DNA from: Sphingobium yanoikuyae
Lineage (GTDB): Bacteria > Pseudomonadota > Alphaproteobacteria > Sphingomonadales > Sphingomonadaceae
NCBI RefSeq assembly: GCF_034424525.1
Contig: NZ_CP139979.1
Location: 1,178,001 to 1,242,000, forward strand
Length of the DNA stretch: 64,000 nucleotides
Reading direction: 5' to 3'
In this document: positions 56,127 through 64,000 of the stretch, one piece after another
Numbering within the stretch: the stretch's first letter is position 1
Layout: each line of letters begins with the position of its first letter
Translations under genes and position numbers: made by a program
The notes under the pieces: model-generated
Database searches by the model: none
What the model was told of the DNA's origin: nothing
Seen by the model: the letters and a program-made list of their open reading frames with translations, nothing else

Positions 56127-56174
56127 CGTCCCATCATCACGGGGCGATGATCCGATGGCAACCCCGGCCGCCTC

Positions 56175-56495
56175 TCATTTGGGAGTGGGCAATTTGGCCA
56201 GGTCCAGCTGGATCGCCGCCAATGCCTTGTCCGTCACCATGTCGGGCGCATATTGCTGTACGGCCTTGAGGGTCATGCCGCGCGCCATGTCGATCTGGGC
56301 ATTGGCCGAGAAGCCGGGAAGATGCTTGTCGACAACGGCCTTGGCCGCCGCATCGTCGAGCAGCGTGCCGATGTCGGTGGTATCGACATTGTAGGCAGAA
56401 GCGGGCGAGGAGGAAGTTGCGGGCTGGGCATGGGCCGGAGACAGCGGCGCTGTTCCTGCAAGGGCCATGCTCATGGCGATGACGATCGATTTCAT
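56175..56495 (-). CDS. small exported protein with the domain also fused to the P450
   Basis: 106 residues. Signal peptide MKSIVIAMSMALAGTAPLSPAHAQ, AAAGGAAC before the ATG. Residues 40-102 align without gaps to P450 residues 454-516, with 29 of 63 identical; conserved points are IGxLL, DxHxPG, MAxGMTL, VQxxAP and DxALxA. A helical mini-domain of this type (I know similar tails on some sphingomonad hydrolases) has no assigned function. It is upstream of the MarR gene and follows the GH39 gene. Confidence 0.85.
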   Translation of the reverse strand: MKSIVIAMSMALAGTAPLSPAHAQPATSSSPASAYNVDTTDIGTLLDDAAAKAVVDKHLPGFSANAQIDMARGMTLKAVQQYAPDMVTDKALAAIQLDLAKLPTPK

Positions 56496-56574
56496 GCTGT
56501 GTTCCTTTCAATGAGGGCTGTGCCTCGTTCCTCTCGATCAAAGGCTATGACCGCCCAGCAAGGCTTGCAAGAAA

Positions 56575-56595
56575 ATAATTCAACTTTTGAATTAT
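56575..56595. promoter_or_regulatory. MarR-type operator
   Basis: ATAATTCAA-CTT-TTGAATTAT, a perfect inverted repeat with nine-base arms in AT-rich promoter sequence, 80 bp before the small exported protein gene. The AATTCAA/TTGAATT half-sites are typical for MarR proteins. Confidence 0.75.
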
Positions 56596-56636
56596 ATGTC
56601 GCGGCGATTTCTACGCGCCCAAATTTAGATCGGTGC

Positions 56637-58175
56637 TCAGCCCTGCAATTCGAGCAGGGCGACCCCTTCCGGAGGCAGGGAGAGGGTCAGCCTGCCCTGC
56701 CGATCAAGGCGCATTTTTTGCGCTGGTGCGATATCGGCCCGCTCCCGCAGCGTGTCGATTTGCTGGCGGCTGGGATATTGTGGCGAGCCCATTTCGCGCC
56801 AGGTTGGCATCGGCGATCCGCGCTCCTGGTCGACATAGCGGACCGATACGCTTTGTCCCGGACGGGCGCCGGCGATATCCACAAGAAGCGATTTTGCCTC
56901 GCCGCGGACGCTGCGGCTGTGGCTGAGGCCTGGAATGCCCGAGGGCTGCGTCACATCCGCAAGGTTCCAGACCAGTGCCGCGATCATGCCGTCTTCGCGC
57001 CGGGAAGCCAGCACGGGGCCGTCCGCTTCGAGGCGTTCAGGACCCAGGGCGTTGAGGAGCTTATAGGTGTTGAAGGATGGCTTGGCTATTCCGGCGCTGA
57101 TCATTCCCCAGCCGCTGTCACCCTCCTTAAGGATATAGTCGGCAATGCCCAGTTCCTCATATTCGCAGCTCATCACCCAAGGGGACATGGCTTGGCAATA
57201 GGGAAGGCTTTCCTTGATGACATGGGTTATCATGGCCGGGCTGTCGGAGGACCATTCGGTGATCCAGAGCGGCTTGCCCGCAAAGGGACTGGCATCGATC
57301 TGCCCACGCGCCTGGCGGATCGCGCGCGGAATGACGTCATTCTGCGAAGAGCGCGCCGTGCCCTTGCCGAACAGCTTGTCCTGGGAGTCGCCAGCATAGA
57401 CATGGGTGGTGAAGAAATCGACCGGGGTGTTGGAGGTCGCGCAATAGCTGGCAAAGTCGGCAATCCATTCGACCGAGGCCGTCGATGGGCCACCGACCTG
57501 GATCTGGCTGTCGATCGACTTGATCGCGAGCGCCGTCACCCGGTAGAATTCGAAATATTGTTCCTTGGTGCCGGTCCAGAAGACGCTGAGATTGGGTTCG
57601 TTCCAGACCTCGAAGGGCCATTGGCGCACTTCGGCAAGGCCATAGCGCGCGACCAGATGGGTGACGAAGGCCTTGATGAAGTCGGCCCATGCGTCATTCG
57701 CCTTGGGTGGCGTGATGATGCCGCCATAGAAGAAGAAGCTGGTCGTTCCTGCAGCCAGGCCCTTTGGCATGAAGGAGAGTTCTACAAAGGGCTTCACATT
57801 GTTGGCGAGAAGCCCGTCATAGACCTGATCCACGCGCTGAAAATTCGGCGTTACCTTGCCGCGACTGAGGATGGTCGGCGTCATGACCGCCATCTCATCG
57901 GCAAAGATGCCATGGAAACGTACGCGCTGCGTACCCGCCTCGTTGGTCCAGCGTCGCAGGTCATTACGCCAAGTTTCGCGCAGCGTGATCGCGGCGCGAT
58001 CGGAGCCCACGCACTCTTTCCAGATATGGGGGAGGGGGCCGGTCTTGTGACGGATGTCAATGCGCACGGGAACGAGATTATCCTGTGCCATTACCGCAGG
58101 CGCAACGGCGGCGCCAAGGGCTGCAATGGATCCGCCGCCAAGGATCGCTCTGCGGCTCAGCCCATCTTCGTTCAT
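56637..58175 (-). CDS. GH39-family glycoside hydrolase (beta-xylosidase-like)
   Basis: 512 residues. N-terminal Tat-like signal with LSRRAILGGGSIAALG shows export. The barrel has the acid/base Glu193 (FEVWNEPNLSVFW) and nucleophile Glu307 (LWITEWSSDS); RVRFHGIF near the N-terminus is the usual substrate-side segment. AGGAGAGAGAC precedes the ATG. GH39 enzymes mostly remove xylose; other sugars are known in the family. It follows the GH2 gene and receptor on the same strand and may trim sugars of a glycoside. Confidence 0.9.
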   Translation of the reverse strand: MNEDGLSRRAILGGGSIAALGAAVAPAVMAQDNLVPVRIDIRHKTGPLPHIWKECVGSDRAAITLRETWRNDLRRWTNEAGTQRVRFHGIFADEMAVMTPTILSRGKVTPNFQRVDQVYDGLLANNVKPFVELSFMPKGLAAGTTSFFFYGGIITPPKANDAWADFIKAFVTHLVARYGLAEVRQWPFEVWNEPNLSVFWTGTKEQYFEFYRVTALAIKSIDSQIQVGGPSTASVEWIADFASYCATSNTPVDFFTTHVYAGDSQDKLFGKGTARSSQNDVIPRAIRQARGQIDASPFAGKPLWITEWSSDSPAMITHVIKESLPYCQAMSPWVMSCEYEELGIADYILKEGDSGWGMISAGIAKPSFNTYKLLNALGPERLEADGPVLASRREDGMIAALVWNLADVTQPSGIPGLSHSRSVRGEAKSLLVDIAGARPGQSVSVRYVDQERGSPMPTWREMGSPQYPSRQQIDTLRERADIAPAQKMRLDRQGRLTLSLPPEGVALLELQG

Positions 58176-58226
58176 GTCTCTCTCCTGATATCATTCGTCA
58201 TGAAGGCAAGCGCAGTGCCGCCGATG

Positions 58227-60899
58227 TCAACGCGGCGTGACCGCAATCGCCGCTACCACGGCGCGACCCTGGTTGCCGGCAAAGTCGAGCTGCAGCATGC
58301 CGTCCTTCACGACCGCGTCGAAGGATTTTGCAAGGCCGCGCATGGGGCCGCCGGCCTCATGCGCCACATCGAAGGGCGAGAGCGCCTCTCTGCCATTTGC
58401 CCTGACCGTCATGAGCACCGGCTCGCTTAGCGACTTGCGCGGCTCGAAACTGTAGATCGTGACCGTCCAGCGGCCATTGGGGACAGGAATTCTGTAGCTG
58501 AAATTCTCGCCCTCGCGCCAATAGTCATAGAGGCCGGGAATATCGGTCGCGACTGAGCGCGGCGCCATCATGCGCTGTCCGGCAAAGCCGCCCATATTTA
58601 GCACTGCCGCGATCCCGCCCGTCACGAAGTCATCGGACCCATATCTGTGTCCGGCAATGGTCGCGCTGCCCATATCGCCTGCGTTGACGTAGATGCCTTT
58701 GGCCGGATCAGGGCCGTCCAGCGTCATTGCGTCAGTGAGCGGCATGCCCTTGAGGCTGGCGCTCGCCGTGATCTGGTTGGGGCCAGGCTGCAGGCCGATG
58801 CCAGGCCAGAGACATATCCCCCCCGGGCACGGCACTGAACCCTGAGCGCGGCCGTTGAGGATGAGATCGGCGCTTGCCGCATTGGTATAGGCCTTGATCG
58901 TCACGACCCGGTAGGCCCGTTCCACATAGCGCTTGCCGGTGAGATGGAGCATGGGCTTGGAGGACCATTGCGCCTGATAATAATAGTAGGCGTCCTTGCG
59001 CGTGCGGCGATCGGCCGTAACCAGCCCCTTGTTGTTGAGGTCGATGGAATCGCCCTCGCGGCGCAGGTCGCTCGCAAAATCGAAAAGGTTCCACACCCAG
59101 CTGGCAAAGACGAAGGGACGTTCCTGGATCGCTGGCCAGTTCTGCTCATGATACCAGGCCTGATATTCTTCGGGATGGGGCGTTCCGGTGAAGTTGAGGA
59201 ACGCGTCGGCGATATTGTCGGAATGCTGGGAGACTGCGCCGCCTGCTCCATATTCGGAAAGCGATAGCGGCAGGGCCGGATGCTTGGCGTGGAAATGATC
59301 AAGCTGTGCACCCAGCTGCGCGCGTGCCTTGAGAGGCTGGGGATAATACCAGCCATAATAGCGATTATAGCCAATGAGATCGGTCGTGCCGGCGAGCTTT
59401 TCTCCCGCCGTCTTGACGAGGGTGAGATCCTCGCAGCAATCGGCGAAGATGGTCGGGCGATAGGGATCTTCCTGCTTGGCGATGGCATTCATCCGCTCGA
59501 GCAGAGCCAGAGGCCGCATCATGGCCTTGCCCACGGCAAAGCCCTTGGCTGAATCCACCTCATTGCCCACCGACCACATCATGATCGAGGGGTGGTTGTA
59601 ATTCTGGCGGATGAGCTCGCGCAGCTGCTGTTCGGCATTTGCCCAGGTCTCGGGGCTGCCTTCACCGCCCGTGATGCTCGGCGAGGTGACATAGGGCAAC
59701 TCGGCCCATGTCACCATGCCGGCCCGGTCGGCCTCGTCGCTCCATTCATCGGCCTGCTGATAATGGGCCTGGCGAATGCTGTTCGCGCCCATCTCCCTTG
59801 CTATGGCCATGTCCTGTGCATGATCCTTCGGTGTCAGCGCCCAGCCGACATCGGGGCGATCCTGATGGCGCGAGACGCCATGCAGGGCTAGATGGGCGCC
59901 GTTGAGAAAGAAGCCCTTGTCGGCATCGACGCGGAAGCTGCGGACGCCGAGCGGTTGGGATACGCTGTCAAGGATCTGCCTGCCATCATGCAGATCCGAG
60001 CGGATCCGATAGAGATAGGGGTCTGCTGTGCCGTTCCACAGATGCGGGGAGGGCAAGTCGATCGCGATCTGCTGCTCGCTCTGTCCGTGTGGCAGGTCGA
60101 TCCGGCGATCAGCCTCTGCCACCACTTGCCCTGACGCGTCGATGATGCGGGTTTTCCATTGCAGGGCGCGATGGGGACGATCCTGATTGCGCAGGCGGGC
60201 AAGGATCGCGATCCGGGCGGAAGCGGAGCCGACCGACATGGTGCGCGCATAGAGGCCTGGTCCGCCATAGTCGAGTGGATCGAAACTGGTGGCCGGCAGG
60301 GACAGCAGGGATACGGCGCGGTAGATGCCGCCATGGACGAAGAAATCGCCGGCCAGTGGCAGGATTTGTGCCGTGGCACTGCCATCTACCGGCTTGGAAT
60401 TGTCGGCCCGAACGGCGATGACATTGTCTTCACCGGGCTTCCAGTGATCACTGACATCGATCCGGAAGCGGGCGAACGCGCCCTTATGGGTCCCGACATG
60501 GACACCGTTGACCCAGACGTCGGCAATCTTGCTGACAGCGCCGAAGTCGAGATAGAAGCGACGGCGTGCTTCTGCGCGCGGCGCGTGCAGTTTCAGCCTG
60601 TACCAGCCGATGCCCTGCCGATTGTCCGTCCGGGGCGAGCGCGTGTCGCCATAGCTCCCCAACCGGTTCCAGCTATGCGGGAGTTGCACCTTCTCCCATT
60701 GGCTGTCTGCAAAGTCCGATGCGGCAGGGGCGTCGTCTGTTTCGCCGAAAGAAAAGCGCCATCCGCTATCGAGCGCGTGCGTTTCTCGGCCACCGCTCTC
60801 CTGGTGCGCGGCCTGTCCAGCACCTGCGACTTTCGCGGTGGCCGGCGGCGATACTGCCCCTGCCAGACCGGCAAGAAGAAGGGTGGACGCGATGATCAT
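58227..60899 (-). CDS. GH2-family glycoside hydrolase (beta-galactosidase or beta-glucuronidase type)
   Basis: 890 residues with a signal peptide (to about 22). The jelly-roll (GWYRLKLHAPRAEARRRFYLDFGAVSKIADVWVNG), Ig-like and TIM-barrel domains are present; acid/base Glu447 (WSVGNEVDS), nucleophile Glu549 (LSEYGAGG). HGVSRHQDRPDVGWAL is the typical GH2 galactosidase block. C-terminal Ig-like domains end with a malectin-like region. AAGAGG precedes the ATG. Which sugar is cut cannot be told, but the substrate is probably the same glycoside as for GH39 and GH106. Confidence 0.92.
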   Translation of the reverse strand: MIIASTLLLAGLAGAVSPPATAKVAGAGQAAHQESGGRETHALDSGWRFSFGETDDAPAASDFADSQWEKVQLPHSWNRLGSYGDTRSPRTDNRQGIGWYRLKLHAPRAEARRRFYLDFGAVSKIADVWVNGVHVGTHKGAFARFRIDVSDHWKPGEDNVIAVRADNSKPVDGSATAQILPLAGDFFVHGGIYRAVSLLSLPATSFDPLDYGGPGLYARTMSVGSASARIAILARLRNQDRPHRALQWKTRIIDASGQVVAEADRRIDLPHGQSEQQIAIDLPSPHLWNGTADPYLYRIRSDLHDGRQILDSVSQPLGVRSFRVDADKGFFLNGAHLALHGVSRHQDRPDVGWALTPKDHAQDMAIAREMGANSIRQAHYQQADEWSDEADRAGMVTWAELPYVTSPSITGGEGSPETWANAEQQLRELIRQNYNHPSIMMWSVGNEVDSAKGFAVGKAMMRPLALLERMNAIAKQEDPYRPTIFADCCEDLTLVKTAGEKLAGTTDLIGYNRYYGWYYPQPLKARAQLGAQLDHFHAKHPALPLSLSEYGAGGAVSQHSDNIADAFLNFTGTPHPEEYQAWYHEQNWPAIQERPFVFASWVWNLFDFASDLRREGDSIDLNNKGLVTADRRTRKDAYYYYQAQWSSKPMLHLTGKRYVERAYRVVTIKAYTNAASADLILNGRAQGSVPCPGGICLWPGIGLQPGPNQITASASLKGMPLTDAMTLDGPDPAKGIYVNAGDMGSATIAGHRYGSDDFVTGGIAAVLNMGGFAGQRMMAPRSVATDIPGLYDYWREGENFSYRIPVPNGRWTVTIYSFEPRKSLSEPVLMTVRANGREALSPFDVAHEAGGPMRGLAKSFDAVVKDGMLQLDFAGNQGRAVVAAIAVTPR

Positions 60900-60916
60900 G
60901 TAATGGCCTCTTGTAA

Positions 60917-60960
60917 AATGCCTGCATGCACCGCCTCTTCAGTCAGCCCATGCAGGCATT
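60917..60960 (-). terminator. hairpin between receptor and GH2 genes
   Basis: AATGCCTGCATG and CATGCAGGCATT, perfect 12-base arms around a 20-base loop, with a short TTT on the minus strand. It could reduce transcription into GH2 and GH39 below the receptor level. Confidence 0.6.
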
Positions 60961-60973
60961 ATTGTCCGGAATT

Positions 60974-63406
60974 CTAGCGGGTACCGAAGGCGAAGCGGAA
61001 ATTGACGCCGAACTCCCTGGGGGGTGTCAGGCTGCCGCCGGTGTAGGTGCTGGTTGCCGATGCCCCGGTGGGGCCGGTGAAGACCGGTGCGCCGTTGCTG
61101 AAGCCGCCGAACCCCAATTGCTGATAGGAGGTGAAATAGGGATTGGTCCGCGAAATCACCTTCGTCGTGTCGAAGAGATTCTTGGCGAAGAAGGAGAGTT
61201 CCCAGTTTCCGTCCGTACCACGGACGCCGGCGTAGAGATTGAGAAGGCCATAGTCGGACACATTGTCGAATGGATTGGTGGGGTCGCCCTGCGACTTGCC
61301 ATTGTAGGAGAAGATGCCGCGCACATAGCTGTCGGTCGCGCGCGATATCGGGATGCGATACTCGCCCTGGAGCGATGCGCTGAACGGCGGCAGGAAGGCC
61401 GACCGCTGATTGCTGCGGCAGGTCGCCAGATTGTCGGCGCCGACGGCCGCCTGCAGGTCGGCAAGACTGGGGGTGCCCGTTGTTACATCGGGAATGCCGT
61501 CGCCATTTATGTCATTGCAGGCGACCACGCCATTCTTGATCTTGCCGAGCGAATAGCTGCCATTGACGCCGATATTGAGGCGGCTGCCAACGGCAAGGTT
61601 GAAATCGGCCTCCACGCCGTTGACCTCAACCGGCACGGGCGAGACGAAATTGAACTGACCGACCTGTTGACTGACCCCCGTGACCGTTCCTGATGCATTG
61701 GTGACCGCAACGGTGTTGACGTAGAAGATCCCGGTTGGCGAGCGGTAAGGAAAATTCTTGAATTTTTGGTGATAGGCCGTGACGTTGAACTGCGCCCGCC
61801 CGCCCAGCAATGTGCTCTTGAAGCCAAGCTCGTAGGATTTGGAGCTTTCCGGCGGTACGTTGACGAAGGATTTTTCGAGCGCGGATGGCGCCAGGTTGAA
61901 ATCGCCGATAGCGGTCAGGCCCGGGCGCCAGGAACTGCCGGTGCTGGCATAGACCATGAAGTCGGGCGAGAAGTTGTGCTTTACCGAAGCATTATAGATG
62001 AGCTTGCCTTCGTCGCGATCCTGCGCATCGATGACCCGGCCGCCAACGCTGAAATTGCCGACAAAGCTGTAGTCGATCCGCCGCAGGCCGCCCGAGATTT
62101 CCGTGTCCTTCCCGATATGGGCGGTAAGGTTGCCGAAGAAGGACTGTTCATGCTCGTTGGTCGGCCGGGCGATCGGCGTATTGACGATCTGGGCGACCCC
62201 GCCGCCAAAGAGCAGGGGCAGGCGGACGACCGTGGGTGTCGTAAGATTGGTTCGAGACGCATTCTTATAGTCGAAGAAGCCGATCACATAGTCGAGAAAA
62301 TCGAAGACCCGTTCTTCATTCTGCAAACGGACTTCATGCGAGGTGGCCTTGGCCCGGGTGTTGGTCACCTGGTCGACGATCTGGCCAGGGAAAAATATCG
62401 CGTCGTCGAAATTGTCCGCAGAGTAGAGCTTCTGGGTATAATGCTGCCCCTGATAGATCAGCTTCTGCCCCATTTGGGCGGCTTCCGCACGCCAATTATA
62501 GATTTCGAAACGTTGATGGATCGGACGCGGCCGTTCCTGGAGGGAGAGCCGATCCTCGGCCGTGATCAGGACAGGGCTGGGGGCCGCATCGGGGTTGGCT
62601 TCGCTGAAGGAAATGGCCTGATCGTAGCTTTGCGCGTTGCGCTTGAGATATTGATAGGTGCCCTCGAAGCTGAGCCAGTCGAGCGGCTTGGCAATTGCGC
62701 TCAGACGGCCGCTGGTAGTTGTCGAACGCGGATCGGGATTGTTTGCGGCGCGAACCCGGTCTCCCTCATTCTCGTCCCATACCCCGGCCGCGCGCAAAGC
62801 CAATATGCCTTCGATCACGGGAATATTGACGGCCCCTTTCGCGTTCATCGTCCCGATATCGTTCGCAGTGAGATCGACATAGGCGCCATAGCCGTAAAGG
62901 TCGGGCTTCTTCGCGCTCACGGTGATCGAACCCGATGGCGAAGCACGCCCACGCAAGGTGCCCTGTGGGCCACGCTGCACCTCGATCTGGCCGATATCAT
63001 ACATCTGCTGGATGATGGCGCCTGCGGTGATGGGCGCGTCATTAAAATAAAATTCTACGGTCGGATTATTGCCGCTCGCGTTGACGTCGAAATTGATGCC
63101 GCGCAGCTTTGCATTGGCGCCGATGCCATTGGCGTTGGAGGACAGTTCGAGACCCGGGACGAGCGCTTGGACGTCGTTGAAGCTGCGCAGGTTGAGCTTG
63201 TCGATCTGCGCGCTGGTGACCGCGTCGATCACGGCAGGGACGTCCTGGACATCCTCCTCCCGTCGCCGGGCCTGCACGATGATGTCGGTGATCGCCGAAG
63301 CGCCGGGGGCCGCCTGCTCCGCTGGCGCTGTCTGCGCGAGCAGGGGCGTTGCCATCAGCACGGCGCCCAAACTGACACCCCAATGAACGGCATGAAATGC
63401 TTTCAT
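60974..63406 (-). CDS. TonB-dependent receptor (island)
   Basis: 810 residues from ATG 63406 (MKAFHAVHWGVSLGAV), AGGAGGGGA upstream; the frame is open further up but without a start signal. Signal peptide ends at TPLLAQ, plug starts ITDIIVQARRREEDVQDVPAV with QRGPQGTLRGRASPSGSITV, barrel ends NFRFAFGTR. The type is frequent beside aromatic and terpenoid catabolic genes in sphingomonads. It probably imports the glycoside or aglycone. A TATGCGA-type operator lies about 90 bp upstream. Confidence 0.93.
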   Translation of the reverse strand: MKAFHAVHWGVSLGAVLMATPLLAQTAPAEQAAPGASAITDIIVQARRREEDVQDVPAVIDAVTSAQIDKLNLRSFNDVQALVPGLELSSNANGIGANAKLRGINFDVNASGNNPTVEFYFNDAPITAGAIIQQMYDIGQIEVQRGPQGTLRGRASPSGSITVSAKKPDLYGYGAYVDLTANDIGTMNAKGAVNIPVIEGILALRAAGVWDENEGDRVRAANNPDPRSTTTSGRLSAIAKPLDWLSFEGTYQYLKRNAQSYDQAISFSEANPDAAPSPVLITAEDRLSLQERPRPIHQRFEIYNWRAEAAQMGQKLIYQGQHYTQKLYSADNFDDAIFFPGQIVDQVTNTRAKATSHEVRLQNEERVFDFLDYVIGFFDYKNASRTNLTTPTVVRLPLLFGGGVAQIVNTPIARPTNEHEQSFFGNLTAHIGKDTEISGGLRRIDYSFVGNFSVGGRVIDAQDRDEGKLIYNASVKHNFSPDFMVYASTGSSWRPGLTAIGDFNLAPSALEKSFVNVPPESSKSYELGFKSTLLGGRAQFNVTAYHQKFKNFPYRSPTGIFYVNTVAVTNASGTVTGVSQQVGQFNFVSPVPVEVNGVEADFNLAVGSRLNIGVNGSYSLGKIKNGVVACNDINGDGIPDVTTGTPSLADLQAAVGADNLATCRSNQRSAFLPPFSASLQGEYRIPISRATDSYVRGIFSYNGKSQGDPTNPFDNVSDYGLLNLYAGVRGTDGNWELSFFAKNLFDTTKVISRTNPYFTSYQQLGFGGFSNGAPVFTGPTGASATSTYTGGSLTPPREFGVNFRFAFGTR

Positions 63407-63496
63407 GGAAAAATCCCCTCCTTTTGTCGACGGACTATCCCTGTCCGTTCCTGGTCGCCGCATATCCCGACTCAAGCTGCCGGGCCGATCTTGAAC

Positions 63497-63517
63497 TATG
63501 CGACATACAATCGCATA
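63497..63517. promoter_or_regulatory. TATGCGA-N7-TCGCATA operator upstream of the island receptor
   Basis: TATGCGA-CATACAA-TCGCATA, exact arms, 90 bp before the receptor start. Confidence 0.85.
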
Positions 63518-63661
63518 AGTGGGAGATGGCAGGCTTGTCAAGCAATGTCCCGGTGCATGCGCCGGAGCGGCAACCAAGCGCAGGAACCGCTGTTCGCAGG
63601 CGCTTGCATCTCGTAATATCGGCCCGTCAAACCATACTTGACCGGAGCAGATGCATCCATC

Positions 63662-63682
63662 TATGCGATAGATTGTCGCATA
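63662..63682. promoter_or_regulatory. TATGCGA-N7-TCGCATA operator upstream of the GH106 gene
   Basis: TATGCGA-TAGATTG-TCGCATA, exact arms, only 16 bp before the GH106 start codon, so it would cover the transcription start or ribosome site. Confidence 0.85.
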
Positions 63683-63698
63683 AAATGCGGAGAGGGAC

Positions 63699-64000
63699 AT
63701 GTGGTTATTTGCGCCTGAAAAGAGCCGATTGCGGCACCGGTCGGTCGGGTTGGGCGCTCTTGCGATGGTGCTGGTCGGGCTCGGCACGACTGCCATGAAG
63801 GCGGAGCCTTCGGCGCTCGACACGCTGCGTGAAGGATTTGAAACGCCGCCGCCCGAGGCAAGGCCGCGCCTCTGGTGGCACTGGATGGGCGGGAATATCT
63901 CCGCCGAGGGCGCGCGGCTTGACCTGGAATGGATGCAGCGTATCGGTATTGGCGGCGTGCATGCCTTTTCAGGCGGCAAGCTGCCAACGCCGGCCGTGGT
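63699..64000 (+). CDS. GH106-like alpha-L-rhamnosidase, N-terminal fragment
   Basis: The window ends after ~100 codons. ATG 63699 has GGAGAGG upstream. A signal/anchor segment (GALAMVLVGLGTTAMKAE) is followed by the family opening PPPEARPRLWWHWMGGNISA and LDLEWMQRIGIGGVHAF, the start of GH106-type rhamnosidases. These remove alpha-L-rhamnose from plant polysaccharides, saponins or flavonoids. It is divergent from the receptor and has its own TATGCGA-type operator. Confidence 0.85.
   Translation, partial: MWLFAPEKSRLRHRSVGLGALAMVLVGLGTTAMKAEPSALDTLREGFETPPPEARPRLWWHWMGGNISAEGARLDLEWMQRIGIGGVHAFSGGKLPTPAV

Overview
The window looks like a chromosome segment of a sphingomonad (Alphaproteobacteria, Sphingobium/Novosphingobium type). 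It is GC-rich, carries several large TonB-dependent receptors and a FecI/FecR signalling locus, and contains palindromes built on the 'GAGCCTGTCGAAGG' sequence I associate with sphingomonad genomes. The genus is inference; no rRNA or other species marker is present.

Layout. 1-8057 is mostly housekeeping: the end of an L,D-transpeptidase, a MerR regulator divergent from a glutaredoxin-MauE/DoxX membrane protein under a mer-like promoter, ruvX, a DUF3089 hydrolase, and the gat amidotransferase genes gatC, gatA and gatB with an AbrB/PIN toxin-antitoxin pair lodged between gatA and gatB. 8061-17045 holds two paralogous secreted proteins of unknown function and a minus-strand cell-surface signalling operon (FecI-type sigma, FecR anti-sigma, STN-domain receptor, autotransporter). 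17061-28463 holds a beta-lactamase-fold esterase, a complete glycogen operon (glgP-glgB-glgC-glgA-glgX) and a hotdog thioesterase. 28585-34308 holds two Gfo/Idh/MocA oxidoreductases with a VOC protein, then an ECF sigma/anti-sigma/GMC oxidoreductase operon. 34643-43077 is a pectin (rhamnogalacturonan) locus: a GH2 enzyme, a PL11 lyase and a divergent receptor. The two enzyme genes share an upstream motif.

From 43.4 kb to the right edge the character changes. A 3' fragment of a tRNA-Lys, with no 5' half, marks a likely integration scar. A short AT-richer patch follows, and then an accessory catabolic region: a GntR regulator with an aldehyde dehydrogenase/carboxymuconolactone decarboxylase-like/SDR/HIBADH-like/SDR operon, another SDR, a cytochrome P450 operon (P450, SDR, amine-dehydrogenase-like oxidoreductase), a TetR regulator, a [2Fe-2S] ferredoxin, a MarR regulator with a small secreted protein, GH39, GH2, a receptor and the start of a GH106 alpha-L-rhamnosidase.

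The most interesting signal is a 21-bp operator, TATGCGA-N7-TCGCATA. Five exact copies and two degenerate ones lie upstream of an SDR, the P450 operon, a short terminated transcript, the receptor and the GH106 gene, and inside the start of tetR. This ties secreted sugar removal, uptake and aglycone oxidation into one regulon. My hypothesis is that the region catabolises a glycosylated plant metabolite such as a saponin, steroidal glycoalkaloid or flavonoid glycoside. A second novelty is a domain of about 63 residues at the C-terminus of the P450, found again 46% identical (29 of 63, ungapped) as a small exported protein encoded in the same region.
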